A stretch of 64,000 nt of DNA from Chloroflexota bacterium (lineage in GTDB: Bacteria > Chloroflexota > Anaerolineae > Aggregatilineales > J027). How positions within the stretch are numbered: position 1 is the stretch's first letter; each line of letters starts with the position of its first letter. This document shows positions 26,658 to 35,130 of this stretch, in pieces. A program made the translations under genes and the position numbers. The DNA lies in NCBI GenBank assembly GCA_013112715.1, contig JABFGB010000021.1, positions 1 through 64,000 on the forward strand, written 5' to 3'. Below the pieces are notes generated by a model. The model was not told the DNA's origin and did not search any database. It worked only from the letters and a program-made list of their open reading frames with translations.

Positions 26658-26686
26658 TTGACCCTGCCCTCTCAGTAAGCTATACT
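26658..26686 (+). promoter_or_regulatory. Strong sigma-70 promoter of the rpmH operon
   Basis: TTGACC (26658-26663) and TATACT (26681-26686) are exactly 17 bases apart and about 80 bases before rpmH. It would drive rpmH, rnpA, yidD and the following membrane-biogenesis genes. Confidence 0.7.
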
Positions 26687-26766
26687 TCCCGTTTCGTTGA
26701 AACACTTGAAAATGGCGTAAATCAAACGATTCTTAACGTCTTAAAATCTGAGGAACGAGAAATCTC

Positions 26767-26970
26767 ATGCCGAAACGTACTTGGCAACCGAAAATTCGTC
26801 GCCGCGCCCGCGTGCATGGCTTTCGTCAGCGCATGGCGACAAAAAACGGGCGGAGAGTCTTGAAGGCTCGTCGGGCACATGGTCGCCACCAATTGGCGGT
26901 GAAGGGCAATCATGTGAAAAAAGTGAACTGGAACGGCGCTAAGGGTTCTGGTAAAGAAGCGACCCGGTAA
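26767..26970 (+). CDS. rpmH: Ribosomal protein bL34
   Basis: The 67-residue very basic protein carries the bL34 core: [20 protein letters not shown] then [20 protein letters not shown]. The family is usually 44-47 residues; the extra C-terminal tail ([15 protein letters not shown]) of about 20 residues is unusual. It leads the operon, directly before rnpA, the classic order. Confidence 0.95.
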   Translation: MPKRTWQPKIRRRARVHGFRQRMATKNGRRVLKARRAHGRHQLAVKGNHVKKVNWNGAKGSGKEATR

Positions 26971-26985
26971 CACGAAAGGTTGGCA

Positions 26986-27345
26986 TTGGAAAAGCGGTTG
27001 CGGCTGCGAGGTCGGGCCGATTTTGCGCGATTACGTGCAGAGGGTCATACGCTCCAACACCGCTTGCTGATGCTCAGTTATTTGCCCAATGAGCAGGGGC
27101 ATAATCGCTATGGATTGGTGGTGAGTCGGCGCATTGGCAAAGCTGTTGCCCGTAACCTGATCCGGCGAAGACTGCGCGAAATCTTGCAACACCGCGATCC
27201 AGCTATCGCTTACCCCAAAAATGCGTCCGATAACAAAGGGTGTGATATTGTGATTATTGCGCGTACCCCGATTGTGGATGCCAGCTATCAAGAGATAGAT
27301 GAGGCCGTCGGTGATCTATTGCGACGTGCCCGTTTGTTGTTGTAG
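26986..27345 (+). CDS. rnpA: Ribonuclease P protein component
   Basis: The product (about 119 residues) has [17 protein letters not shown] at the start and the RNR-type signature [20 protein letters not shown], which contacts the RNase P RNA. It is required for tRNA 5' maturation. TTG 26986 is favoured because AAAGG ends 6-7 bases before it; TTG 26980 is also in frame but touches that site. It follows rpmH by 15 bases. Confidence 0.95.
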   Translation: MEKRLRLRGRADFARLRAEGHTLQHRLLMLSYLPNEQGHNRYGLVVSRRIGKAVARNLIRRRLREILQHRDPAIAYPKNASDNKGCDIVIIARTPIVDASYQEIDEAVGDLLRRARLLL

Positions 27346-27370
27346 CTGCACCAATGCCAAAAAGAGGCTT

Positions 27371-27652
27371 ATGAAATATCCTATCCTGCTGCTGATCCGC
27401 TTCTATCAGAAATACATTTCTGCGGGCTTACCCTCGGGTTGTCGGTATGACCCCACCTGTTCACACTATACCTATCAAGCGATTGAACGTTTTGGGTTAA
27501 TTCGGGGCGGCTGGATGGGCCTTCAGCGTATTGCCCGCTGTCATGGGTTAAGTCCGGGAGGCTATGACCCTGTGCCAGAAAAGAAACGCCCGCATCAACA
27601 TCCAAAACATTCACAGAAATTGCCAAAGAAACTGCAAGAGGAACAGCATTGA
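27371..27652 (+). CDS. yidD: Membrane protein insertion efficiency factor YidD
   Basis: From ATG 27371 the protein is 93 residues: an amphipathic start [12 protein letters not shown], the conserved [19 protein letters not shown] with paired cysteines, and [19 protein letters not shown]. These define YidD. It assists YidC in inserting membrane proteins. The C-terminus is an added His/Lys-rich tail. Its stop overlaps the TTG start of the propeller lipoprotein gene. Confidence 0.95.
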   Translation: MKYPILLLIRFYQKYISAGLPSGCRYDPTCSHYTYQAIERFGLIRGGWMGLQRIARCHGLSPGGYDPVPEKKRPHQHPKHSQKLPKKLQEEQH

Positions 27653-28809
27653 ATACTAGTCGTACATCACGTTTGACACCCCGCTTTTGGGTGTTGGCGA
27701 TTTTGATCTTAGGTGCGGTACTGCTTACCGCCTGTGAGGGTGGCAACGAGAGTTGGGCCGGAATCAGTACGGACACAAGCGGCGAAACAGTTGTCGTTTC
27801 ATTTGAAAAGCAAGTCGTCAGTTACAGCGCGGATGGCTCACGCAATTGGACGTATCGAGATGACGACAGTGACGCCAAATTTTATGCACCGTCCCTGATT
27901 ACCGCTGATCGCGTTTATGTCGGCGATTATTCGGGCCGTGTCCATGCCATTAACCGGGCTGATGGTAAACGCATCTGGATTTACGAACCGAAAGTCTCGA
28001 AGGTGCTCGGTTTCAGCCTCGGCGCGAATGACCGTATCCTCGGGCCAGTTGCCCAAAGTGGTGACAGCCTGTTTTTTGGCAATGAGCATGGGGTCGTGAA
28101 ACTTGATATCTCAGGTGAGCAACCGCGTGAAGTATGGGAATTTGAGACCGAACATAGTATTTGGGCACAACCACTGTATGTCAATGACCCCGAACTAGGC
28201 GAACCGACCCTTTTTGTGGCGGCCCTTGACCAGCACCTGTATGCGTTGAACCCAGAAAATGGGGAAGAACGCTGGTCGGTGGATTTGGAAGGGGCAGCCG
28301 TCAGCCATCCGGTGTTGGATGCGGTCAATGGTCGGCTCTATATCGGGACATTGAATTACAAGCTGTATGCGTTTGATTTTAATGATGGCGCAAAGGTTGC
28401 AGAGTTTAAGACCGAAGGCTGGATTTGGGACTCGCCCCTGTTAGAAGATCAGACCCTCTATTTTGGTGATCTCTCCGGTTGGCTGTATGCGCTACCGATT
28501 ACCGTAGATGGCTTTGGTGAAGTTTGGAAAACCAAGTTGTCGGATGCGGCATTACGCGCTGCCCCCGTCCTAGTAGACGGAGTTCTCGTGGTGGCCTCTC
28601 AAGATGAAAAAGTCTATGCCATTAACCTAGATGATAAGTCACGCAAATGGGAAAAAGGCATCGGGGCACCGGCGGTGGCTGGCTTGTTTGTGCTCGAAGG
28701 CGAAGATGGGCCGCTGTTGGTCGTCGGCACCAAAGATAAAGAGAACTTGCTGGTGACTTTGCGTCTTGATAATGGCGAAAAGGAATGGGGCAAGAAGTAT
28801 GAAGATTAA
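27649..28809 (+). CDS. PQQ-like beta-propeller lipoprotein (BamB-like)
   Basis: The 386-residue protein has a lipoprotein signal with lipobox LLTAC, then repeated propeller blades recognisable by [30 protein letters not shown] and [14 protein letters not shown], the PQQ-repeat/BamB type. No cofactor ligands are evident, so it is probably a scaffold. Its TTG start overlaps the yidD stop and yidC follows 45 bases later, so it is built into the membrane-insertion operon, where BamB-like proteins are not usual. A role in assembly of surface proteins is inferred. Confidence 0.85.
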   Translation: MNTSRTSRLTPRFWVLAILILGAVLLTACEGGNESWAGISTDTSGETVVVSFEKQVVSYSADGSRNWTYRDDDSDAKFYAPSLITADRVYVGDYSGRVHAINRADGKRIWIYEPKVSKVLGFSLGANDRILGPVAQSGDSLFFGNEHGVVKLDISGEQPREVWEFETEHSIWAQPLYVNDPELGEPTLFVAALDQHLYALNPENGEERWSVDLEGAAVSHPVLDAVNGRLYIGTLNYKLYAFDFNDGAKVAEFKTEGWIWDSPLLEDQTLYFGDLSGWLYALPITVDGFGEVWKTKLSDAALRAAPVLVDGVLVVASQDEKVYAINLDDKSRKWEKGIGAPAVAGLFVLEGEDGPLLVVGTKDKENLLVTLRLDNGEKEWGKKYED

Positions 28810-28854
28810 GGCCGAGGCAGGCAGGATAGTGGTAGAGGTAGATAAGGGAATTTC

Positions 28855-29886
28855 ATGCTCGATATAATCATCAACCCATTCATTACCCTCTTGCTGGTAT
28901 TGTATGGTCTGCTAGGTCGGAATGTTTTCTTGGCGATTGTGGGCTTTACCATTATCGTTAGGTTCGCGTTGCTGCCATTGACCATTAAACAGCAGCGATC
29001 ATTCAAGCGGATGCAAGAACTTCAGCCCAAGCAACGCATGTTGCAGGAAAAATATAAAAATGACCGCGAACGTCTGACGCAAGAACAAATGGCGCTTTAT
29101 CGGGAACACGGCGTTAACCCATTCGCGGGATGTTTGCCTCTCCTCATCCAATTACCAATTTTTCTGAGTTTGTGGCGGGCAATTCTGGCGACATTGGCCT
29201 CAACCCCCGACCAACTTTTGGAACTACAAGACCGCATTCTCATTGGCGGCCTAGATCATCTGGTGCCGCTGAAAAACACGTTCTTGTGGATGAATTTGGC
29301 GCTGCCTGATCAGTTTTATGTTCTGCCGATTTTGGTGGTGATTACCACCTATCTGCAACAAAAACTGATTATGCCTGTCACCCCTTCGACCAGCAGCAGC
29401 GGGAATGATGCCGCCGACCAAGCTGCCCGCATGAGTCGCCAGATGACGACATTTATGCCTCTGTTATTTGGCTTTTTTGCACTGACCTATTCGTCGGGTT
29501 TATCTATCTACTTTATTACCTCTAACATTGTGGGTATTATCCAATATGCCATGATGGGTAAGGCAGATTTCCGTCGGTTGATTGGTAAGGAAGCCCCTAA
29601 GAAGGAAGAGAAGGTCGTCAGCGAGGTGGTGACGAGTGAAGTCGAGGCGGGTGATGTCATTGAAACACCTACTAAGACCCCTGCTAAACCTGTTCGACAG
29701 CCGCGCGTAGCAAAAGAACCTGTCGAGGCTGGCAGCGTGGTAAGTGCGACTGGACGCCCATTGAAACCGGGGATTACAGAACGCAAACTCAGTGGCAGCA
29801 GCGCCACCGCATCATCTGGAACGACGACTAAGAGCGCGGGTAAAACGAGTAAGACACCGCCCAGTCGCAACCGACCTAAAAGATAA
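28855..29886 (+). CDS. yidC: Membrane protein insertase YidC/Oxa1
   Basis: The 343-residue protein has the Oxa1/YidC core: a first segment ending in FTIIVRFALLPLTIKQQRS with the conserved groove arginine, a charged hairpin (KYKNDRERLTQEQMALYREHGVN is reached after it), NPFAGCLPLLIQLPIFLSL, and the final TTFMPLLFGFFAL. The large periplasmic domain of proteobacterial YidC is absent, as in Gram-positive-type insertases. The C-terminal 90 residues are a basic, low-complexity tail likely to contact ribosomes. Confidence 0.93.
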   Translation: MLDIIINPFITLLLVLYGLLGRNVFLAIVGFTIIVRFALLPLTIKQQRSFKRMQELQPKQRMLQEKYKNDRERLTQEQMALYREHGVNPFAGCLPLLIQLPIFLSLWRAILATLASTPDQLLELQDRILIGGLDHLVPLKNTFLWMNLALPDQFYVLPILVVITTYLQQKLIMPVTPSTSSSGNDAADQAARMSRQMTTFMPLLFGFFALTYSSGLSIYFITSNIVGIIQYAMMGKADFRRLIGKEAPKKEEKVVSEVVTSEVEAGDVIETPTKTPAKPVRQPRVAKEPVEAGSVVSATGRPLKPGITERKLSGSSATASSGTTTKSAGKTSKTPPSRNRPKR

Positions 29887-29952
29887 AGTGTGCGGCTGAA
29901 GAAGTCGCCCTTTTTTATCAGAAGTTTTTTGATACACCGGAGTAAGCCAATT

Positions 29953-30819
29953 ATGAGTGAGACACGGACGGTTGAAGCAACCGGGGCAGACATTGAACAG
30001 GCTATTGAAGTAGGTCTTGTTCAACTCGATGTCTCGCGTGAGAGCGTGATTGTGGAAGTGCTAGAGGAACCGAGCCGGGGATTGTTGGGGATCGGTGCGA
30101 AGCAGGCACGGGTCAGATTGACGACCGCCGTTGCTCCCCGCAGCGCCCAACCAACTTATGCTCCGCCTGCGCCACGTCCCGCTGCTCCTCCACCACCACC
30201 GAGAAGTGAGCCACGTTTTGAACGACCTGAAAGAACAGAACGGCCCAATTATTCCTCAGCCCCGCAACCAGTACGCCGTGAACGTTCGGATCAGGATGAT
30301 TCGTATCAGCGTGTGACCCAACTGATCGAGGACGAAACTGAACTACCCGAAGATGTTCGGATGGGCCTTGCGACGCTACGCGAAATCTTGGGGCACATGC
30401 AAATTGACGCCAGCGTGACGGTGGAACGGTCATTGGAAGAGACCGACGCCGAAGCCGAGACCGCCCCGTGGATTTTGCACGTACATGGCGAAGACCTCGG
30501 TCTGCTGATTGGGCATCGCGGTGAAACACTCTCATCATTGCAATATCTGACGCGCTTGATTGCCAGCCGAGATTTGCAACAGCGGGCCGATTTTATTATT
30601 GATGTCGAAAACTATAAGGGCCGCCGTGAAATGCTGCTGCGGAAGTTGGCGCATCGTATGGCAAAGGACGCGGTACGCCGCCGCCGCACCGTTGAACTTG
30701 AACCCATGCCGCCGCACGAGCGCCGGATTATCCACCTTGCCCTGAAAGATCGGGACGATGTTTATACCGAAAGTGTAGGTGAGGGCAACCGTCGCAAAGT
30801 GACGATTGTACCCAAGTGA
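29953..30819 (+). CDS. jag: RNA-binding protein Jag/KhpB (SpoIIIJ-associated)
   Basis: From ATG 29953 the protein is 288 residues: a Jag-N domain (EATGADIEQAIEVGLVQL...EPSRGLLGIGAKQA), a Pro/Arg-rich linker, a KH domain (HGEDLGLLIGHRGETLSSLQ, with the GxxG loop as GHRG) and an R3H domain ending PHERRIIHLALKDRDDV. It binds RNA and affects cell growth. The frame is open upstream to 29890, but CGGAG and family alignment favour 29953. It ends the operon before a terminator. Confidence 0.93.
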   Translation: MSETRTVEATGADIEQAIEVGLVQLDVSRESVIVEVLEEPSRGLLGIGAKQARVRLTTAVAPRSAQPTYAPPAPRPAAPPPPPRSEPRFERPERTERPNYSSAPQPVRRERSDQDDSYQRVTQLIEDETELPEDVRMGLATLREILGHMQIDASVTVERSLEETDAEAETAPWILHVHGEDLGLLIGHRGETLSSLQYLTRLIASRDLQQRADFIIDVENYKGRREMLLRKLAHRMAKDAVRRRRTVELEPMPPHERRIIHLALKDRDDVYTESVGEGNRRKVTIVPK

Positions 30820-30860
30820 TAAACTGGCTTATTCAAGCCGGAAACTCGACCTGCCAAAAG

Positions 30861-30890
30861 ACGCGCTTCCATTGATTTGGGGCGCGTTTT
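30861..30890 (+). terminator. Terminator after jag
   Basis: ACGCGCTTCC (from 30861) pairs with GG-GGCGCGT (to 30887), followed by TTTT. It closes the rpmH-jag unit. The loop and right arm overlap the gyrB promoter. Confidence 0.65.
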
Positions 30891-30900
30891 GTGCTATAAT
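30872..30900 (+). promoter_or_regulatory. Extended -10 promoter of gyrB, embedded in the jag terminator
   Basis: TTGATT (30872-30877) and TATAAT (30895-30900) are 17 bases apart, and TGC directly before the -10 makes it an extended -10. The -35 is in the loop of the upstream terminator. The leader to gyrB is about 160 bases. Confidence 0.65.
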
Positions 30901-31067
30901 TAGAACATCTGTTAAAGCAATTAAACCACCCAATAGGTTTGTCCACATTCATCGTTAATTTCAATACCCAGATGTTTTGTTTTCCCAACTGCCTCAGTTG
31001 AAAAATCAGCATGATTTTGTGGCGGGTTGTGGATTACAGACTTGGATCGAAGTGATAGGAGGGCCGT

Positions 31068-33056
31068 GTGGCCGGAATAGACAGAACGACTCCCCAGCAT
31101 AAAGTTGAAAATGGCGCGAATTATGATGCCTCTAGTATTCAGCATCTCGAAGGTGTTGAGCATGTGCGTAAACGCCCCGGTATGTATGTCGGTGGGACGG
31201 ACATTCGTGCATTACATCATCTAGTCTATGAGGTAGTTGATAATTCGGTGGACGAGGCACTTGCGGGGCGTGCCAGTTATGTCGAAATCACACTGCATGA
31301 TGATGGCTCGGTCAGTGTTATAGATGATGGGGCTGGTATTCCGGTGGGAATTCACCCTAAAGCGGGTATTTCGACTCTGGAATTGGTGCTGACACGCTTG
31401 GGGGCAGGCGGTAAGTTCGATAATAAAGCTTATGCAGTCTCCGGTGGTCTGCATGGTGTGGGTGTGTCGGCAGTCAATGCGCTTTCAAGCCATTTACGGG
31501 CCGAGGTCAAACGCGAAGGCAAAGTCTGGGTGCAAGACTTTGAACGTGGGCATCCTGTGACGGACGTAAAATCTGTACGCAAGATGAAAGAAGGCGAAAT
31601 TACAGGGACAACGATTCATTTCATGCCCGATGAAGAAATTTTCCCCGAACGTACCTTTAGTTATGAGACTCTCGTCAATCGCTTCCGCGAAATCTCATTT
31701 TTGGTCAGCGGCCTCACCATTGCGGTGCGGGATGAACGCGCCAAGCCATTTTCGCATGAGATGATGTTCTATTTTGAAGGTGGGCTACGTTCATTTGCCC
31801 AATATCTTAATCGCAACCGCCAATCACTGCATCCAGTTGTGTATGCCGAACGAGAGGTCTGGTTCAATGAAGACGACCCTGAGAAAGCCTATCGTGTCGG
31901 TATCGAAGTGGCGATTCAATATACGGATGGCTCAACAACAACGGAATTGGCTTTTGCCAACACGATCAATACACCCGATGGCGGCAGTCACCTGACGGGT
32001 TTGCGTTCGGCCATCACCCGCACGGTCAATAACTATGCGCGTAAGGCGGGTTTCCTCAAAGATAAAGAAGCCAATTTTTCTAGTAATGATACACTGGAAG
32101 GGTTGACCGCAATTGTCAGCGTTAAACACCCTGATCCTCAATTTGAAAGCCAGACCAAAGTCAAATTGATGAATCCCGAAGTGCAGGGCGCGGTATCGTC
32201 GGTGTTGGGAGATGTGTTTGGCGAATTTTTGGAGACCAATTCACGAGAAGCACGGCGCATTATCGAAAAATGTATGCTGTCCAAGCGGGCACGTGATGCG
32301 GCGGCTAAGGCACGTGATTTGGTTCGCAACAGCCGGGGGAATTTGCTAGAAAATACGACCCTCCCCGGCAAATTAGCCGATTGTTCCAACAGCAACCCCG
32401 CCGAGACGGAATTGTTTATCGTCGAAGGGGACTCGGCAGGCGGTTCGGCGAAACAAGGACGTGACCGTCACTTCCAAGCGATTTTGCCGCTGCGGGGGAA
32501 GATTCTTAACACCGAACGCGCTCGGCTGGATAAGATTTTGGATAACAATGAAGTGCGGGCGTTGATTTCGGCGCTTGGTGTGGGGGTCGGGGATGACTTT
32601 GACCTCTCGAAACTGCGCTATCACCGCATTATCATTATGACCGACGCTGACCAAGACGGGTCGCACATTACCACGCTACTGCTGACGCTGTTCTTCCGCT
32701 ATATGACCCCATTGATTCAAGATGGGCATCTGTATATCGCCCAACCGCCGTTATATCGCATCGCAGTCAAGAACAAGGTGCAATATGCCTATGGGGAAGA
32801 TGACCGTGATCGGATTTTGGCGGAGTTGAACACCGAAAAAGCGACCCTTCAGCGGTTTAAGGGGTTGGGTGAAATGAACCCCGACCAGTTGTGGGATACC
32901 ACCATGAATCCTGAAAATCGCACGCTGCTTCAGGTGCATATTGACGACCTTGCCATAGCCGACCAAACGTTTGATATGTTGATGGGCAGCAGTGTGCCCC
33001 CGCGCAAACGTTTTATCCAGACCCATGCCAAGAACGTGCGGAATTTGGATATTTGA
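31068..33056 (+). CDS. gyrB: DNA gyrase subunit B
   Basis: The 662-residue protein has the GHKL ATPase domain (VRKRPGMYVGGTD, VVDNSVDEALAG, GGLHGVGVSAVNAL), the transducer, then the TOPRIM motif LFIVEGDSAGGSAKQGRDR near residue 450 and MTDADQDGSHI near 527, ending with the GyrB C-terminal FKGLGEMNPDQLWDTTM. It supplies the ATPase of the supercoiling enzyme. GTG 31068 follows AGGAGG. Length and RDRHFQ-type motif favour GyrB over ParE, though the two are close; gyrA is not in view. Confidence 0.93.
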   Translation: MAGIDRTTPQHKVENGANYDASSIQHLEGVEHVRKRPGMYVGGTDIRALHHLVYEVVDNSVDEALAGRASYVEITLHDDGSVSVIDDGAGIPVGIHPKAGISTLELVLTRLGAGGKFDNKAYAVSGGLHGVGVSAVNALSSHLRAEVKREGKVWVQDFERGHPVTDVKSVRKMKEGEITGTTIHFMPDEEIFPERTFSYETLVNRFREISFLVSGLTIAVRDERAKPFSHEMMFYFEGGLRSFAQYLNRNRQSLHPVVYAEREVWFNEDDPEKAYRVGIEVAIQYTDGSTTTELAFANTINTPDGGSHLTGLRSAITRTVNNYARKAGFLKDKEANFSSNDTLEGLTAIVSVKHPDPQFESQTKVKLMNPEVQGAVSSVLGDVFGEFLETNSREARRIIEKCMLSKRARDAAAKARDLVRNSRGNLLENTTLPGKLADCSNSNPAETELFIVEGDSAGGSAKQGRDRHFQAILPLRGKILNTERARLDKILDNNEVRALISALGVGVGDDFDLSKLRYHRIIIMTDADQDGSHITTLLLTLFFRYMTPLIQDGHLYIAQPPLYRIAVKNKVQYAYGEDDRDRILAELNTEKATLQRFKGLGEMNPDQLWDTTMNPENRTLLQVHIDDLAIADQTFDMLMGSSVPPRKRFIQTHAKNVRNLDI

Positions 33057-33060
33057 CATG

Positions 33061-33090
33061 ACACGGGGCTAAAGCCACCGTGCTGAACCT
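33061..33090. repeat. Dispersed hairpin repeat, copy 1 (short)
   Basis: ACACGGGGCTAAAGCC followed by ACCGTGCTGAACCTA forms a stem of CACGG/CCGTG with inner GGCT/AGCC. It matches the first 30 bases of copies at 46711, 55209 and 56535. It starts just after the gyrB stop. Confidence 0.7.
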
Positions 33091-33097
33091 AACGAAT

Positions 33098-33124
33098 GCC
33101 CCGAAACTAAGGGGCGTTTTTGTT
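33098..33124 (+). terminator. Terminator of gyrB
   Basis: GCCCC (33098-33102) pairs with GGGGC (33111-33115) around GAAACTAA, followed by G and a run of five T. Position after gyrB and before a convergent gene fits. Confidence 0.75.
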
Positions 33125-33156
33125 TCTCCTCATTGGGGAGAAAGTGGGAGATTTTT

Positions 33157-33789
33157 CTAACCCACTTCGATGTGGGGGTACTTGATAAAGGCTTCTTGAA
33201 TAGGCTCGCCCGTTATGATGTCGTAGACGGAAAAGCACAGTTCCGGTAGGGTAAGGATAGCGCAAGTACGACTGCCACGTTCGGAGACTGAGCCGGGATT
33301 CAAGACCCAACGCCCTTCGATATGGGCACGCATGGGAATGTGGGTGTGGCCCAAAATCAAGATGTCGGTGTCGGCAAGCTCGACAATACGTTTAAAAATA
33401 TAAGGGCGGGTTTGGGGGTGGAGTGTCCAGATTGTGCCGTGCGAAACGACGACGCGCTGACCTGCCCATTCATAACGGAGGATTTCGGGTAGGTGTTGAA
33501 GGTAGGTAAAGGTGTCTGGTTTCAAAAGGCGGTTTTGCGGGTCTGCTGGATCACCATTTTTTAGCAGCCACAAGTGATGCCCGACGGAATATTGGTCGTG
33601 ATTGCCCATGACACAGGGAATGGCTAACTCTTTTAGACGGGCGACCACTTCATCACCCCGCCCGCGCCCTATTTCAACGACATCCCCTATGCAAATGATT
33701 TGGTCAACATTCTGACGCTGCAATTGGGCCAGTGCTAATTCAAGGCTGTTTAATTCCGAGTGGATGTCGGATAGGAGGCCAATTTTCAT
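33157..33789 (-). CDS. Metallophosphoesterase (YfcE/MJ0936-like)
   Basis: The 210-residue protein has the calcineurin-like metal motifs: GLLSDIHSELNSLE, ICIGDVVEIGRG, MGNHDQY, VVSHGT and LGHTHIPM, ending LNPGSVSERG. It is a dinuclear-metal phosphodiesterase or phosphatase of the small MJ0936 type. Its ATG overlaps the stop of the J-domain gene by four bases, so they are co-translated. Confidence 0.9.
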   Translation of the reverse strand: MKIGLLSDIHSELNSLELALAQLQRQNVDQIICIGDVVEIGRGRGDEVVARLKELAIPCVMGNHDQYSVGHHLWLLKNGDPADPQNRLLKPDTFTYLQHLPEILRYEWAGQRVVVSHGTIWTLHPQTRPYIFKRIVELADTDILILGHTHIPMRAHIEGRWVLNPGSVSERGSRTCAILTLPELCFSVYDIITGEPIQEAFIKYPHIEVG

Positions 33790-34772
33790 TCTTTGTACAG
33801 GGTAACGGCACAGGCCGCCAGAGGACTGCCATTTTGATGGTCAATCGTCAGGATAATGCGATAGTAACCCGCCGGATAACGCAGCAAGGGCGAGAGGGAA
33901 GCAAGTTGGTTGTGATAGATAGGGCTTTCCGGCAAGATTTGTGGCTGGCGGTTCATGGAAATAATGAGTTTGGCCTCGTTGCGTGGATTATCGCCCAAAA
34001 GCTCGACTTCGACACGGTAGGTATAAAGGTCGGGATGGTCAACCGTGCCGATTAGCTGCATAGTATCAGCGGTCAACTTTGCGCCATCGGCTGGGAACTC
34101 GATTACGGCATATTGGGTGCAATTCCCCGGCATCACAATGGGAGTGACGCTGGGGGCAGGGGTTGGCGTGGAGATAAAGCCCCCCAAGCCCGCCATGAGG
34201 GTTGAAGTTGGGCCGTTTTCTGTAGCCAGCTTTTCGTCGAGTGGGGATTCCGAGGAGGGCGAGAGAAAACCGCCAAAAATGAGCGCTCCATTACAAAGTA
34301 GGATCAGGCCCACTATTGGCATGACGTAGCGATAGGGGCCGGTCATCAATTCCAACGCCGCGACATAAAAGGGACGCAGCCAACCCATGCCCCTTTCTTC
34401 TAACCATACCCCGCGCCTTTTGACGGATTTATAGCCGGGCCGGGTGGTGTAATGGCGGGGTCGGGTATAAGTTGAACGGGAGCGAACACCAGCCGATGAG
34501 AGCGGCTTGCTAATTCCGGTACGGCTGTAATAGGCCCAGCGCAAATCATTATATTGGCTGCGAAGCTCCGTATCGCTCAAAATGGAGTAGGCTTCGGTTA
34601 GGCGCTGAAACTGTTCGGTGGCCCATTCCATACGATCCGGGTTGCGGTCAGGATGGATTTCTTTGGCTTTTTGGCGATAGGCACGTTGAATGGTTTCAGT
34701 ATCGGCACTCATTTCGACACCGATAAGCTGATAAAAATCATGTTGGGGATCGTAGCGAAGATTAAGGCGCAT
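33786..34772 (-). CDS. J-domain membrane protein
   Basis: The 328-residue protein opens with a DnaJ domain (residues 11-75): DFYQLIGVEMSAD, IQRAYRQKAKEIHPDRNPD with the HPD motif that stimulates DnaK, then YSILSDTELRSQYNDLR. A basic linker and one membrane segment (about 152-172) follow, then an outer C-terminal domain of about 140 residues with beta character (DLYTYRVEVELLG, YYRIILTIDHQNG). It likely recruits DnaK to the membrane. No dnaK is adjacent. Confidence 0.85.
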   Translation of the reverse strand: MRLNLRYDPQHDFYQLIGVEMSADTETIQRAYRQKAKEIHPDRNPDRMEWATEQFQRLTEAYSILSDTELRSQYNDLRWAYYSRTGISKPLSSAGVRSRSTYTRPRHYTTRPGYKSVKRRGVWLEERGMGWLRPFYVAALELMTGPYRYVMPIVGLILLCNGALIFGGFLSPSSESPLDEKLATENGPTSTLMAGLGGFISTPTPAPSVTPIVMPGNCTQYAVIEFPADGAKLTADTMQLIGTVDHPDLYTYRVEVELLGDNPRNEAKLIISMNRQPQILPESPIYHNQLASLSPLLRYPAGYYRIILTIDHQNGSPLAACAVTLYKE

Positions 34773-34794
34773 TAGACTCTAAAACTACAACTAT

Positions 34795-35115
34795 TTAGCG
34801 GCGGCCATACCGACGTTCGGCCTCGTCAAAATCACCTGTATTGACTTCCAAAATGACCATGCCACAGTTGCGACAAACATCCGCATCCACGCGGGTGAGA
34901 TGACGAAATGGACGGAACATATTGCGTAATTTGCGAATGGTCAATCGGCGCGGGGCAAGATAGATGTGGTCAAATTTGCCGCTGTAGTCAATCACATAGG
35001 CTGCCCCTAAATCGTTAGAACCACAACGCGGACAGGCCCAACTCACGATAGCGGAACGTGGGCCAGTGGTTTGGGCTTCGGGCAGGGTCGGGGGCGGGGC
35101 AACAGGCATTGTCAT
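34795..35115 (-). CDS. Small zinc-ribbon protein
   Basis: The 106-residue product has two CxxC pairs, CPRCGSND and CRNCGMVI, spaced to form one zinc ribbon, with a basic stretch between (RRLTIRKLRNMFRPFRHL). The function is unknown; such proteins often bind nucleic acid or partner proteins. It lies 15 bases downstream of the MBL hydrolase gene and 22 upstream of the J-domain gene on the same strand, so the four genes 33157-35892 form an operon. Confidence 0.7.
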   Translation of the reverse strand: MTMPVAPPPTLPEAQTTGPRSAIVSWACPRCGSNDLGAAYVIDYSGKFDHIYLAPRRLTIRKLRNMFRPFRHLTRVDADVCRNCGMVILEVNTGDFDEAERRYGRR

Positions 35116-35130
35116 CGTGCGATCACCTTT

